Shown: positions 1 through 11,665 of the stretch, piece after piece
How the letters are laid out: every line of letters begins with the position of its first letter
Numbering within the stretch: position 1 is the stretch's first letter
Origin: Strongylocentrotus droebachiensis
Lineage: Eukaryota; Echinodermata; Echinoidea; Camarodonta; Strongylocentrotidae
Length of the DNA stretch: 64,000 nucleotides
Direction of reading: 5' to 3'
Assembly: GCA_035222895.1 (NCBI GenBank)
Contig: JAVYIG010005385.1
Span: 1-64,000 of the forward strand
The notes under the pieces: model-generated
Databases searched by the model: none
Seen by the model: the letters and a program-made list of their open reading frames with translations, nothing else
What the model was told of the DNA's origin: nothing
Position numbers and translations under genes: made by a program

Positions 1-839
1 CTTTTTTTCTCTATCATTATCTCTTTCATCACCTTTCCCTTACTATCCAAATCCACCTCCCTTTTTTCTCTCTCTCTTGCTCTTGCCCTAATAGTTCCTT
101 CCCCCTCTCTCGTTCCCTCTCTCTCATTCTCTCACTAAAATCCAATTGCACTACATAAAATTTCGGTCTCCCCCATTTCCACCAAAACAACAGTTCTCTA
201 CCTCGAAGCTACAAGGCAATTTCATTAAAGGAATTGCTTTCTCAACCTGAATGTGTTTTTTTGTGTCAATACTTTTTGTATTTTTGGACGCAACTGAATA
301 AACGGCGAAAGGTCATTTACATCCGCTGTACATCGACATCTCGATAGATTGCAGAGATTTACAGGCTGTTAGAAAAACATGAATGTCGTTGAAATCAATC
401 GCATTGGCACTACATAGTGTTAAAAAAAAGAGAGCAGTAGCTCCTGAGTCTTCCCTTCTTGCTTGCACACGATCTTCAAATCGGAGGCGATAGTCACACA
501 AAACTGTCCCTCCCTCTCGATCATGGTTTAATTATTGCAGGCTTTTAATTGTTGATGTGCCCTCCCTCGTTGAATATGCGGTAGGGCAACTACTACCACC
601 GCCCCGCCCTTTCACACGCACACGCACACGCCCCCACATTTCCCTAAGATTTACACTGCCAGCTACACGCTGCTAATGATTTATATATTTACATCAAACA
701 ACATATATAGATATCTTAGCAAACACTACAAAATTACTTTTCATATTGCCTGTGTAAATTCCATATTTTATACAATGTATAGGCCTATTTTTTCACAAAA
801 ATACTGGGTAAATTGGTGAATTGCCATTTGGTCTACAAC
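1..839. other. Non-coding, pyrimidine-rich low-complexity stretch
   Basis: The first 200 bases are CT-rich low-complexity sequence, and the rest is AT-rich unique sequence with a short CACACG run near 615. I see no exon here on either strand. If the aminopeptidase gene on the minus strand continues, this is intron sequence or the region just downstream of the last exon found. Confidence 0.5.
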
Positions 840-1175
840 CAGTTCGTCTACTCCCCAATTAGTCTATGTCTATCCCCATATGATCTACACCAAGCTCGTC
901 TACTATCCACATGGTATTATTATCACTTCGTCCACTTATCTTTTGGTCTAATGACCATTTAGGCTAAAAGCCAATTGGTCTTATTTCCATTCCGGCGGTC
1001 TAATCTCCAAGAAGTCTATACCCATTTGTTCTTTTGCTCATTTAGTCTAATTTACAATCGGTCTTATTCTCAGTTTTTCTAATACCCATTTCGAAGACTA
1101 TCCATAAGAATTAATAATCATTTCTTAATTATTATTATTTATAATTATTAGACCTAATGGATAGTAGACGAAATG
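840..1175. repeat. Degenerate GTCTA minisatellite
   Basis: A short motif of the form GTCTAnnnnCCA(A/T)TT recurs roughly every 16-20 bases from about 828 to 1095. Examples are the GTCTAC, GTCTAT and GTCTAA cores, each followed by CCA. The last copies, at 1148-1175, are in the opposite orientation (TTAGACC, TAGTAGACGAAATGG), so an AT-rich centre is flanked by inverted units. This could be a decayed satellite or a MITE built of subterminal repeats. Confidence 0.6.
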
Positions 1176-1222
1176 GGCAATGTTTACGCAATAAATTTAG
1201 AACCCCTGACTCTCTCGATTAC

Positions 1223-1357
1223 CTTATCGTAGACGATAGCATCATATTGTTGGTTGATGTCGTCTGCCGTAAAGACATCGACGATGATTGGGCGGGAAGT
1301 CGGAGCTGCGTCCGCTTGAAGAGCGTCGAACAAATTCGTCGCAGCAAACTGGTCTCT
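1223..1357 (-). CDS. M1 zinc aminopeptidase exon, downstream of the catalytic zinc site
   Basis: This exon is 135 bp (45 codons), phase 0 at both ends. Read on the minus strand it starts RDQFAATNLFDALQADA and ends YDAIVYDK. It follows an acceptor ending TCGGCAG and precedes a donor GTAATC. In M1 aminopeptidases the segment after the zinc-binding helix runs (x)DQF...L..DA...S.PI.V.V.....I...(Y/F)DAI.Y.KG, and this exon fits that order and spacing. It joins in frame to the exon at 2321-2434, which ends DWGM. The next exon, expected to begin with the GA of the 'KGA' block, was not found between 1 and 1222, so it probably lies outside the window. Confidence 0.85.
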
Positions 1358-2320
1358 CTGCCGAGAAAGGATAGTAGTGATTTATTGATAAGAATTGTGA
1401 CTAAATTGAATCATATTTATTTCAGCCCGTTTTAACCCTCGTAATCGCAGTGTTCTCAGCTCGAGGCTTCCCTGAGGAAACAAAATTAATTTTCCACCAT
1501 TATTATTATCATCCTCATCATCACCTATTGTAGAAAAGTGGAAAATATAAATAATTTATTGTTCAGACTAAAGATTTAGCCATTTTGTTGCTATACATGT
1601 TTATTCTTGCTATGAAGAAAGCAAAGAAAACTGAAATCCCGAAGTTGATTTGAAGTCGCGTATTTATTTTGACTTCAATTTACATTTTAATGATATATAA
1701 TTATTAAATATGACAACTGGGCCCCTTATCCTGAAAATGCTTTTACCTTTTATGTCAGTTAAAACGGTGTTAAGTGTCATAACGAATCTAAATTAGGACA
1801 CGTCATTGGTTAATAAAATTCTGCGCAAAGCTGTCTGCGTTCGCGTAATGTTAAAGGGACTCCTGTCCGAGCACCATTAGTTTGAGCTTCTGAACATTAC
1901 TGTGTCTAATCTTTCAAAGATGCTGAGCTATCCTTAATTCATAAAGTGCCAGAGAGGTTGATCAGTAAAAGTTTAGAAAAGGTATGAATTTTGTCTATCA
2001 ATCATAAACCATATTGAGTGTCACAATCATGAAAAGAGGTTAGATGAAAAAAAATAAACCTATTCCAACTTTATAGGGCCAGATTCTAAAAACGATGCTA
2101 TTTGTCATAAAAAAACTAAAATTGCGAGGAATCAACCATTGGTGCTTGCGCAGATATATCTTTTAACTTCACATGAACGCAGTCGGTTTTGGGCAGACAC
2201 TAACCATTAATTGTCTTAATTTTAAACTTATTATGACAACTAACAACATTTTGCTAACATAAAAGATAACATCGTGTTTAAAGTACCAAACCATTGGCAA
2301 GAGTATATGTCCTAACTTAC
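1358..2320 (-). other. Aminopeptidase intron
   Basis: This is intron sequence between two aminopeptidase exons. It is AT-rich, with TTATTATTATCATC microsatellite-like sequence near 1495-1525. I see no other element in it. Confidence 0.6.
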
Positions 2321-2434
2321 CATACCCCAGTCAGGCTCTGTTATGTTGGTGCCAATGATGGAGGCGTAGGTGGCAAAGCCTTCTTTCAACCACAGATCAT
2401 TCCACCACTCGAATGAAACCAGGTTACCAAACCA
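2321..2434 (-). CDS. M1 zinc aminopeptidase exon with the third zinc ligand
   Basis: The exon is 114 bp (38 codons), phase 0-0, with acceptor TTCTTGCAG and donor GTAAGT. It begins [20 protein letters not shown] and ends with TEPDWGM. In M1 peptidases (aminopeptidase N, glutamyl aminopeptidase and relatives) the motif is HEXXH-X18-E. Here WFGN follows directly on the HELAHQ of the upstream exon, and the E of LKEGF is the third zinc ligand. Most family members have NEGFA at this point; this copy has KEGFA, a mild departure. The flanking exons match in phase on both sides. Confidence 0.92.
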
Positions 2435-2483
2435 CTGCAAGAAAACAAGAAAGTATGCAAATATTGACTGCATTGAAGGGCAC

Positions 2484-2561
2484 GGTTAAAACTATTGCCC
2501 AAGGTGATCTCGAAACGGTACTGTGCAGTCTCGAGATCACCGAGGAACTATAGTTTTAACC
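2484..2561. repeat. Short imperfect palindrome, MITE-like hairpin
   Basis: GGTTAAAACTAT at the left and ATAGTTTTAACC at the right pair, as do GGTGATCTCGA and TCGAGATCACC further in. Together they form a hairpin of about 78 bp in the aminopeptidase intron. No clear target duplication was seen. Confidence 0.55.
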
Positions 2562-3061
2562 TGGACAAGTAAAAATATCCAGCCATTAGTTGTTTTATAT
2601 ACCGCACCCCCGCGTCATGTCTCAATAGAAGAGTCAGCAGCAATAACAAAATATTCCTGTCAAAATGTTCCGTTTTTTTTTTTTGTAAAAACATTTACTC
2701 TTCTAAAAAGTACTGCACGTGTATATGGTGTTTTTTTGTTTATCTTCTTTTTTTTATCCAGAGAGTAGACTGGTTTACTACTTTTCAAATGTCATGCATA
2801 CTTTTTAAACAAAGGCTCTTCTTGATATCCAAAAAGCTTTCCCGAGGATTACCCGACATAGCAACAAGTTATGTATGCAGACTAGATTCCGGGTATTGTG
2901 ATTAATTAACTACATGTAAATGGATTAACCCTTCACTACGTCCCCAGAAAAGAAACATCCACACATTTGAATATGTTAGTAAACCGGTCTATTGGCGCGA
3001 CCGGACATTCTCTCCTGAGACACCGCCACTCAAGAGGTGGGGGGAGGGGGGCATGCCTAAC

Positions 3062-3215
3062 CTGATGGGCCAGCTCGTGCGCCAAGACGTTGTTGATATC
3101 TTGGAGGTTGGATTCTGACGACTGACAGGGGTGTAGAGGAGATAGGACTCTTTGAACGTCATCAAACCCCAGTTCTCCATTGCACCAACACCAAAATCAG
3201 GTATGGCAACCGTAT
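3062..3215 (-). CDS. M1 aminopeptidase catalytic exon (GAMEN and HELAH), with a one-base frameshift
   Basis: This exon should carry the substrate-binding GAMEN motif and the HEXXH zinc motif. The minus strand reads [18 protein letters not shown] and then [13 protein letters not shown] in the frame that joins correctly to the upstream exon (3846-3966). The zinc motif [11 protein letters not shown], however, lies in the next frame, and that is the frame required by the downstream exon that starts WFGN. The switch happens at a run of four C (plus-strand GGGG, 3128-3131): one base appears to be missing. The exon is 154 bp, whereas 155 would restore phase at both ends. The site is either a sequencing or assembly error in a homopolymer or a real inactivating mutation. 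The acceptor TTCTTCAG and donor GTTAGG look intact. Confidence 0.88.
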
Positions 3216-3845
3216 CTGAAGAAGACAAAATAAACAGTGGTGGATCAAAGGGCTACATGGGGTACGTCGCCCCCCCCCCCCCTGCAATCCTTAGCTGGCA
3301 TACCTTATTATGAAGTACAACGATTTGCCCTTTATTTGTCAGTGACTCCGTCAGCAATATTAGACACCAAAAAACATTTGGAAAATGTGCCAACCTTTCT
3401 TTCTGTTTCTCTTATTTTTTCCTTCTCAAAGGATATCAGAGAGTACAAAATGCACATACAGGCTAAATATGATGGCCTTTAGCTTGTTGCCTCTGTAGCG
3501 TTGTTTCTCTTTCTTTTTAAATATGCTACAATCTAGAAGTGACCGAAGAAAAATTTCATGAGGCTAACTGGTACTTGTTTTTCCGAAGGTTCATAATTCA
3601 GAAACACAAATATGCGTGCTTTACTATGGGTTGTGAATATTTTTCAATCTGCCGTAGGTTCTACATTACGATTTCCTGTTTTGGTATGTATCGTTTTTAT
3701 CTAGTGCTCTCTAGAACAGCAGGGTTATTTCAAACTGACGAGACATCCCGAATTAAATAAACCGAAAAACAAAGGAATAAAATAAATTACAAAATAGTCC
3801 TAACAGGCTATTCCTATCAATATTTTCCAAGGTGACCCGCCTTAC
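3216..3845 (-). other. Aminopeptidase intron
   Basis: The intron contains a plus-strand poly-C run at about 3271-3282 and otherwise AT-rich unique sequence. Short open frames in it have no coding character. Confidence 0.6.
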
Positions 3846-3966
3846 CCATTTTAGGGAGCGGAAACTTGGTACTGAAGTAGAAATCGAAGTAATCCAACAT
3901 GGCAGCTCCTTTCTGCAGAGCATATTGCACGGAAGACATCGCCTCTTCTCTCGCCCAGATACTAAA
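3846..3966 (-). CDS. M1 aminopeptidase exon upstream of GAMEN
   Basis: This 121-bp exon begins at phase 0 and leaves one base (G) that completes a D codon with the next exon. It reads FSIWAREEAMSSVQYALQKG, then a segment ending YFSTKFPLPKM. Family members have (V/I).(V/I)WARP.A......YAL......(L/I)..(Y/F)..YF...(Y/F)PLPK.D at this position, directly before the [14 protein letters not shown] block, and that is the order found here. The acceptor is CTTTTCAG and the donor GTAAGG. Confidence 0.9.
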
Positions 3967-4194
3967 CTGAAAAGAGGATAGAAAATACGAATATTCAATA
4001 ATTCATGTACATTTAGTGCTTCATCACAGTCATGGCTACAAGCTTAATGCAGATGAGATAGATGCAAATAGCTCAAACAATTTTAACGTATTCTTTGCAA
4101 ATAGCATACAAGTTCGTAAAATTTGTACTAAATTATCTACCTTCCTCTTTCTCCTCCCTAAACCTCTCCCCTGTCACTGTCTCTGCCTCCCTCT

Positions 4195-4440
4195 TTTTAT
4201 CTCTTTCTCTATTTCTCTCTTTCTTTCTTTCTTCTTTCTTCTTTCTTCTTCTCCTCCTCCTCCTCCTCCTCCTCCTCCTCCTCCTCCTCCCCCTCCTCCC
4301 CCTCCTCCTCCTCTTCTCCCTCCTCCCCTCCTCCTCTCCCTCCTCCTCCTCCTCCTCCTCCTCCTCCTCCTCCACCTCCTCCTCCTCCTCCTCCTTCTCC
4401 TCCTCCTTCTCCATCTCCTCCTCCACCTCTCTTTCATTTC
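4195..4440. repeat. (TCC)n/(TTC)n microsatellite
   Basis: About 240 bases are almost pure pyrimidine on the plus strand, dominated by TCC triplets with TTC and TTTC interruptions. Long proline, leucine, serine, glutamate or arginine open frames over it are artefacts of the repeat. Polypurine-polypyrimidine tracts like this can form triplex DNA. Confidence 0.95.
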
Positions 4441-4970
4441 CTTTCCCCTTACTCTAAGGAGCGGTATTTTGCAGTTCACGACGGCCCGCTCATCTTCAAC
4501 CTTCGGTCTGTCCAAATCTGTCCGGGTCACTAATACGAAACTGCTTCAGACATTTCTCTTCGAATTAAGGGCACAACTCTTTGGGTTTGTTGGAAAGTTC
4601 AAACAGTCAAAGATCGGAGAGAGGTTATAGGAAGACATATTCTAAACCATCTGTGATTTGAACTTTGGGTGCACAATATCTTGTAAGCAGATGCTCTCAG
4701 CAAATGCTGACAACTTTTTTTTCTCTCGAGTTGATCCCCCAGACAATTTAAGGATAATAGCAAACTTTTAAACCTAAATATCAACTTCGTGATGTTTGAC
4801 CAAATCATCGCAGTTTCTATTAAAGGTATTTCAAAATCAAACATAATTATCATCTATGATAAAGATGAATACATTATGTTAGTACAATGATCGCTAGACA
4901 TTCAAAAAATCAAACATTGGGTATTTTAGCATAGCCTTTATTGTGCAAAGATGGCACCGACCTATATTAC

Positions 4971-5059
4971 TACAGTCAACCCGGCGTTAGTGACCACCTG
5001 CCTATAAAGACCACTTTTGTGTTTTCCTTGGGCGGTCGCTGTAGACAGGTTTGACTGTA
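4971..5059. mobile_element. Very short Tc1/mariner-like MITE
   Basis: The element starts TACAGTCAACCCGGCG and ends ACAGGTTTGACTGTA. These imperfect inverted ends sit between TA dinucleotides, the target duplication of Tc1/mariner elements. Only about 85 bp remain, with no coding capacity. Confidence 0.7.
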
Positions 5060-6599
5060 CTATAATCCGAACATGATTTTTGAAGGCAACACCTACGATG
5101 AGATAATGATATTCCCCTTTGATTGATTTCTAGAAAGCCTTAGCGATCATGTTTAGGGTGTATAGTTATTTACTAGTACACGCTTGTCGAAACGAACTGG
5201 AACAGTCGTTGAGAGAACACTGGTTTTGTTATAGCGGTGATGGTGGTTGGGGTGGTGGTGGTGTTTGGAGTGGGTAGGGGGCGTATCGGTTTTACTGGGT
5301 GAGTAGATCGCGAGATAACTAGATCATCGAGGACGGGGTGAAGGGTCGTCGTCTTAATTTGTTTCAAATAACCTATGATGCCCTCCTGACTAAGTATTTT
5401 GGGGGACAACAGAAGAAATAAAGGAAAGGTTGACTTCTAGATCAACTTTGTGGGTTTTCTAATTCCTATGTGAAAGGATATCACAATAGTTTTAAAAAAT
5501 TATATTTATCCTCTTTCGAGGGACTCTATTTGTTCATATCATAAAGTAACAGCTATTTACAACAGTTAACACAATAGTTAATGTTCCAGTAAAAAAGAAA
5601 TAGCACTCTCAAATTTTAAATATTACTGAAAATAGTTTCAACTTTGCACACAATTGAAGTAACATCAACCAGTCAGAAAAACTTCTAAACAGTTTGCCAT
5701 CATTTTAGGCACGATTCTGGAATGTTTTGATGGAGTCTTAGGACAGAACTTCATTCGCTCTGTCATGATATCGTAAGGGGTCACAGCCAAAGGCGTCCAT
5801 CTTGTTTTTCTCCTATACTGCACACACGAAGATCCCAGGGGAAGGAACTCGAGTTGCAGAGAGTTATAAGCCAGAGGATTTTTTTTTTTTGGGGGGGGGG
5901 GGGGTAGGTGGTGGGGGCAATGGCGTAGCCTCGGTAAAACTGTTGACGAGGGTTAACTCTCATTCATTATTGGGGAAGGCAATGGTCGTAGAAGGGTATG
6001 AATTGCGAATTAACAAGGCCATCGCTTGTATGGAGGTAGTGGAAAGGGGTTCTGTCATCTTCTCCCTCCCCCCTCCTAGTTTTCCCCGCCCCACCTCTCC
6101 CTATTATTACCCACCCTTTTCGGGGTTTTTTTTTCTTCTTCATTTTTACCCATTCAAGAGGGGGGGGGGTAAAGCCCATGTACCCTCTTAACGCTACGCC
6201 ATACGGTGCCATGTGGGCTATGAGCGCAAATGAGAAACGAATTGGTACTGACAGGATCGGAATTTGTATAAACATGCGACCATTCCTATAATGAAGAAAG
6301 CAAAAACGATAAGCAAGTACACCAAATTCAAAGAGGGATGGAGAGAAAATATAATCAGTATGTGAATTTGTATATTCTTTACTCATAGAGAAAATAAGAG
6401 CATAATTGGTGGAGTACATTATACTTTAAGAAATAGACAATAAACCATTTGAGAAAAGGTCATGGGAATGTGAAAAAGCGAGCAGTGATAAAAAAAAAAG
6501 TTGATTACAAAAGATGGGGAATATTGACTAAGCCTCTATAAAGATTGTCAAAATGCATAAAGATTGAGGGAGAGGGTAAGATGAAGGTGTGAAAGAGGG

Positions 6600-6624
6600 A
6601 GGGGAGAAATAGAGAGAGAGCGAT

Positions 6625-6655
<31 letters not shown>

Positions 6656-6666
6656 GAGAGGAGGGA
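6600..6666. repeat. (GA)n microsatellite
   Basis: GA dinucleotide repeats with occasional T interruptions. They lie in the intron between the aminopeptidase exons at 3846-3966 and 7479-7767. Confidence 0.95.
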
Positions 6667-7478
6667 GGGAGATAAAGGGATGAAAATAAACAAATGAAGC
6701 CCACCCCCCCCCCTCCTCCCCCGGACATGGGCACTCAGCTCTTTAACGCAAGCTATGCATCGGACACACACAATACACGGTGAGAAAGGGAGGGAGATAG
6801 TAATGCAAATCAATCAACATTGTAAAACTATGTCAAATAGTTCTAGCGAAATTATGTTAACGGATATGACCTGTGAGGACAAAACAACACAATTAATCTT
6901 CGTCAAAGACAGCCACGGAATACATCATTATAAGCCAGTCGTGTGGTGGATACATTTGATTTGATTTATTTATTTCGTTTTTATTTTTGCATTTTTACAA
7001 ATATATAACAAACAAAATATTGCAAATTTTACACATTTTAAAAGAATATAATGGCCGAGTTCGGGGATGGGTCAAGTTCCAATTCTTTGATAAATAACAA
7101 CAGCAACAAAATTTACTATTTTCAAGTGCCTTTGCATACCTTAACTTGCTGATGAGGGGGGAAGGTATTTTTCCACTTAAGGTGTACTTAATGTAAGCCA
7201 ACTTTAGATTTGCCGGGGCACATGACCCATTGCCCCCCCCCCCTCCCCCTTCTCGGATACGGCACGGAAACTTCCTCCAAAATCTTTCTCTCATTATGCT
7301 GTAAAGCCATTAGATAATACTGTAACAGACAGCTGTAATCTGTTTCGATTTGTTTTTATTAAAAATGATATATAATAGGGGCCTTCGTATGCTGGAAATG
7401 TAATTGTTTCCTAGGAAAATTAAAGAGCAAACTAAAACGTCACATTAGTAAAATATTAACGTAAACAAGAACGCTTAC

Positions 7479-7767
7479 CTCTATGTTACCAGACGTAGTC
7501 ACTGTTTCTTTCTTGAAGTCGCAGACGACATAGCAGACTGTGTAGCTCGGCATCGGTTTCGTTCTCTCGAAAGTCGACTTGACCCATGACCTTTCACCTG
7601 CCCCGATCGTCACATTCTCCGTCCGCATCAGCGGCATGTTGCTAATGGCAACGTAGCCGGGCTGGTGGACGAGGGTGATGTTGTATGTGGCTTTCATGGC
7701 TGGCTCGTCAAAGCAAGGAAAAGCCATGCGGGCGTTGGTGGGCGCAAACAAGGTAGCGGCTAGGTAT
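7479..7767 (-). CDS. M1 aminopeptidase exon, N-terminal domain with PCFDEP motif
   Basis: The exon is 289 bp: one leading base completes an upstream codon (probably the R of RYLAA), followed by 96 codons ending at phase 0. It reads [20 protein letters not shown], then [18 protein letters not shown], and finishes TSGNIE at donor GTAAGC. The R-YLA(A/T)[18 protein letters not shown].(F/Y).(I/L).. block is a hallmark of M1 peptidases, and the next exon (3846-3966) continues in phase with the expected (x)IWAR segment. N-linked sequons (NIT, NVT) fit an ectoenzyme with an extracellular catalytic region. The first exons, which would hold the signal anchor and start of the ectodomain, were not located upstream on the minus strand. 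Confidence 0.93.
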
Positions 7768-7831
7768 CTAATAATGGGCGAAATACCAAAAAAAAAAAAA
7801 AAACAGATTTCAAGGTGATTACTGTCACCAT

Positions 7832-8410
7832 GCTGTCCGAGCTCTTATTCTTTCTAGGTTAGATTACTGCAATAGTCTTTATACTGTTTTATCTGTTAAA
7901 GATAAAGAAGGAAACTTGAAACTGTCCAGAATCGTGCCGCTAGATTAATCTTTGGCCTCGGGTCAAGAACTCATACTTCACCTTTACTTAAGGAGCTCCT
8001 CTGGTTACCTCTCCACCAACGTGTTCTGTTCAAATTATGTCTGTATGCTTTCAAAATACTTAATCATCTGGCACCTGAATATCTTAATGACACCCTCCAA
8101 ATATATACACCAACTCGTAATCTTCGTTCAGCAACCGACACATGTAAACTTAACATTCCCAAATCTAGACTCTCAGCAGCTGAAAAACGTTTTGCAGTAG
8201 CTGCATCAAAGACAAGGAACAGCATCCCTCTTTCCATAAGGGAAATTACCTGTCTTGCCAACTTCAAATTAAAGATCCCTCAAAACTCACATTTTCCCCC
8301 AATGATCTATGCGATATACTTCCTGTACTGTACTTTTTTGTCCTCTTTTCATATATTTGTATTTGTAAGCGCTATGGTACTTATTGTTTTTAGCGCTCCT
8401 AAATATTCGA
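7832..8410 (+). mobile_element. CR1/L2-type LINE 3' fragment
   Basis: The plus strand encodes, with small frame breaks, the C-terminal tail of a non-LTR reverse transcriptase. LDYCNSL-like sequence is followed by QNRAARLIFGLGSRT, TSPLLKELLWLPLHQRVLFK, LCLYAFKILNHLAPEYL and KSRLSAAEKRFAVAASKTRN. This LDYCN...AARL...H..P.L..L.WLP...R..(F/Y)K order is characteristic of CR1/L2-clade elements. The fragment ends in AT-rich 3' UTR with GATCATTGATCATTCAT. It is a dead 5'-truncated copy. Confidence 0.85.
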
Positions 8411-11340
8411 TGTTATTACTGATCATTGATCATTCATAATTTAGATAGTGGTACAATACACTTTCATTGACTTGGTCTTCGGTTCTAGATTCAAGTTTTC
8501 TCCAAGATCATTTTCAAAATCAGAAACATTGTTGATAAATTGCTGCCAAGTTTGTCGACATCATGGTAGAGTTTTCATCAAGCACAACACTAATTAATGC
8601 ACCCGCAACACCTGGTGACTAGTCTAAAGGTTAATCATACTGTTTGGAAAACGAAGACCGAAGAACGAAGACCGGGGACTATATGCGCGCACGTACACAA
8701 GAATTATATTCTTTTAAAATGTGTAAATGGAGTATAAAGAGAGACACCACTTAATGAGTTTTGATAGGATATTCGTATTTTGTCGATAAAATATGCCAGG
8801 AATGACTTTGATTCCAATGATTATTGTATCAATGATTATTGACCGTCAGTCTTGACGGCTAAACACTACAAGACCAAATAACGACGTGTCTCGACTTCAT
8901 CATGATGGGAACAATGGCAAGTTCATAACGAGGAGATGTTTGGAATTTTGTTCGGATTGTAAATAAACAGCAGATATCACCACAACTCCGCACTTGAGGA
9001 AGACTTTCAGCTCTCTGCTATCCTTTTTGGACATCTCTTGGCGTTTCATAGGCCTCGTTCTCTGATGACGCGGTAAACCGTCTCAAAAAGCCGCTGCGGT
9101 AAAATAAAATGATGTAAAGCTCGTCTATAGCAGTGCGTCTCATATTTCTGTGTGTTATAATAATCCGCTGCGTGTGCACACGAGGCTTTATGACGCTGAC
9201 GTGGGACTGTGTCAGCCACTGCATCAACCACTATGTCAACCACTGCGTCAGCCATTGAGGCGGTCTTTGATGCGTCAGTGACACCGGACTCGGAGTCAAT
9301 GCAAAATGAGCGAGGCAAATACTGCGTTGAATTACCAGTGTATTGTTCCATTGCCTTCAAAGGCTCAATTATTAGCGCAAGTAATGACGCAATCGAAAGA
9401 CGCATGGAGCTCAACAGGCATAACACAGAGATAGGTTAGTATGCTTAGCAGTCTTTTTTTAGCAATTCGATACTTTTTTTTCCGTCACCGCCTTTCTCCG
9501 CCTTTCATTTAAACGCAGCGTGGTTTAAATCTCGCTGTTACCATAGTTTAGACCCGGTTGACAGGAGGAGTTTTCGATGACAACCAGGCATGGAAATGCA
9601 CAGAACAGGTTCGGGCGTAATCTTTAGTCTCAGACGCAACTTTTATAAAGTAAGGTGCAGTGGCCTAGTGCAAGGTTGCGAATTGGTCTGTAAACAGACT
9701 TTCGACGGAAAACTGGCGTAAACAGAATACACAAAGAAACGTTTATGTGGTGATTCCATGCAGATGCAGCCAGCATTATCTGTAGAGGCTTATTGTTCAC
9801 TGCTCACTTTGACATGATTGTTACTGAACTGAACAATCAGTTGGTTTAATTCGTGGCAGTAGGAAAAAAACGCTTCGTGTGCATCGAGCTTTAAGTCGGT
9901 TTACCACGTCAAGTATGAACGAGGCTCTACGGCCTGGACCACAGCTCTGGCGCCCGTCCCTTGATCAGGGTGCAGTGATATAAGGTTCTGAAGCTGAAAA
10001 CGAAAAAAAGATTCGCTAAGTTAATCAGGGCGGATCCAGGATTTGAGGACATCAATATTTGACAAACAAAAACAGGGGAAAATCAGGATATTTCGATGCC
10101 GTTTGCTCATTTTACGTCGAAAATTCTCTGAAGATCAAAACCAAAGTGTCATCATCTTAAAAGAGGAGGGCACTTTTACACTTGTGTTCTTAAGGTATGC
10201 TAGAGAGACATTATTCAAGCGGAACGGAAAATGTGGTCTTTATAGACAAGTTGTCACTTCATCAGGTTTTTCCCCGTACTACTTACAGCCCCCTCCCCCA
10301 TTATGACATTGTCCTCCCCCTCAATGCCTGGTCCCATACTACGCCATTAGACAGAGTAATACATACAATCTTTACCTCTCTGAGTTGTGACTCCGTGTTG
10401 AAATGCGCCGTGACCTTTTTTTATTAGGTTGGCAAAGTGAAATAATGTACTGCCATAGCTGGAAAAAAGAAATGAATAATCAGGAAATATATTTCCGAAT
10501 TATAATCAATACCAAAAAAATAATTTATCAATAACAATTTGGTCTTATTTACCTAGGGTTGCGGGTTTTTTTTTGTGATGAAGTAAAGTTTCATAAACGT
10601 CACACTTCTGTATCTTATAACACAAAGCTAAATGAATACATTTTTGTTTGCGGCAGTGTACCACGTCATATCTGAACGAGCCTTAATTCTGTGACAGTTT
10701 TTTGCATAGGCCTATGTACTTTAACCTACACTCTTTTCTACTATTAAAGAAATTCTAGATTTTAGATTACAACATTTTAATCTTCTTTTATAAAGGTATC
10801 TTTTTGTCGGGCAACTGTATCTATCGAAAATCCGTCAATAAAATCGTTTACATGAGCAATGAATCATTATAAAACCACTGATGAAATGAGCGCTGTAAAA
10901 TATCCAAATCCACAGAGAGACGATGTGTATTTTAATACAAAAGAGCTCCATGGCACATCACTTCAACTACCCCATACATTTTAGAATGCAGGCGGGAAAT
11001 CAGACTTTAAGGAGGAAACATTCGGAAATCGAAAGAATCCGAATACAGGACATACGCGCCAAAAATAGAAGCCTGAGAGATGTCTCCTCTTTATAATATT
11101 ATTAGCTTCGACATATGGTGTTCAGGCCTGATGGTGTTTGGTGTATGTATGTAAGGGTTTATGTATATGTTAGGGCCTGTGCCTGTGTGTGCGTGTGCGT
11201 GTATGTGTGAGTGTGTGTGTCTGTGTCTGTCTGTTTTCATTGTAGATCTTTATGAATCAGTTTTCAAATGAGTCGGCGCAATTTTCATTCTTTTTATGAT
11301 TTTAACGAATTTCCTTGCTCCCCTTATCATTATAATTGTT
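8411..11340. other. No recognisable gene
   Basis: This is mostly AT-rich unique sequence. At 9190-9440 a more balanced segment is open in a plus frame (threonine/serine rich, ending before a GTTAGT donor-like site) and also in a minus frame; neither resembles a known family. At 10025-10045 a GGGCGGATCCAGGATTT end resembles the terminus of the MITE at 41236. Near 11190-11230 there is a (TG)n-like tract. Confidence 0.45.
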
Positions 11341-11665
11341 GAGGTGTCTTAGTAGTGGGTAAATCACTTGACTGGAAATGCAAACGTTTTAGGCTTGGTA
11401 CGACAGTCTTATGCCCTTGTGCAAGGTATTTTCTCTAGTTTACTCCTCTCCACCCAGGTGTTAAATGGGTACCCTGCATGGTACGATGCAAAAGTCGATG
11501 TGATTTGAAGCGCTCGTGCACGCATGTGGACAGATGGATGGCGGTTATGCTCCCAGGGTTGGAGTTGAAATTGCGCACTGTTAAGTGCAGGATAGAAATT
11601 AAATCCAATGACCGGGTAATGATAATACTGCAAGTTTAAGCGCTTCGGTCGATTCATGATCTAAT
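11341..11665 (+). mobile_element. Decayed tRNA-derived SINE
   Basis: This copy shares the layout of the better copies at 16578 and 25646. A GGGTAAATCACTTGACTGG-like A-box region comes first, then a GGCTTGGTACGAC segment where the B box should be, then CTCCACCCAGGTGTTAAATGGGTACC, then a tail with CGCTTCGGTCG. The B box is badly decayed. Confidence 0.6.

Larger units (their letters stand above)
3967..7478 (-). other. Large aminopeptidase intron with simple repeats
   Basis: This 3.5-kb intron contains a (TCC/CTT)n tract (4200-4440), a small mariner-like MITE (4971-5059), poly-T/poly-G at 5880-5905, a (GA)n tract at 6603-6665, and poly-C runs near 6703 and 7232. I see no further exon in it. Confidence 0.55.

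Noticed and set aside
1157-1435. 92-codon plus-strand open frame
   Set aside because: Antisense shadow of the real minus-strand aminopeptidase exon at 1223-1357, which has matching splice phases.
4016-4630. Long open frames rich in proline, leucine, serine, glutamate or arginine
   Set aside because: All are six-frame readings of one (TCC)n microsatellite in the aminopeptidase intron.
5802-6419. Overlapping open frames of 129 and 150 codons
   Set aside because: They run across poly-G/poly-C stretches and have no family pattern, conserved splice context or codon character.
9046-9439. Overlapping plus and minus frames (126 and 76 codons), possibly a first exon
   Set aside because: The plus frame ends at a donor-like site, but no partner exon or family resemblance was found. 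Not enough to call.
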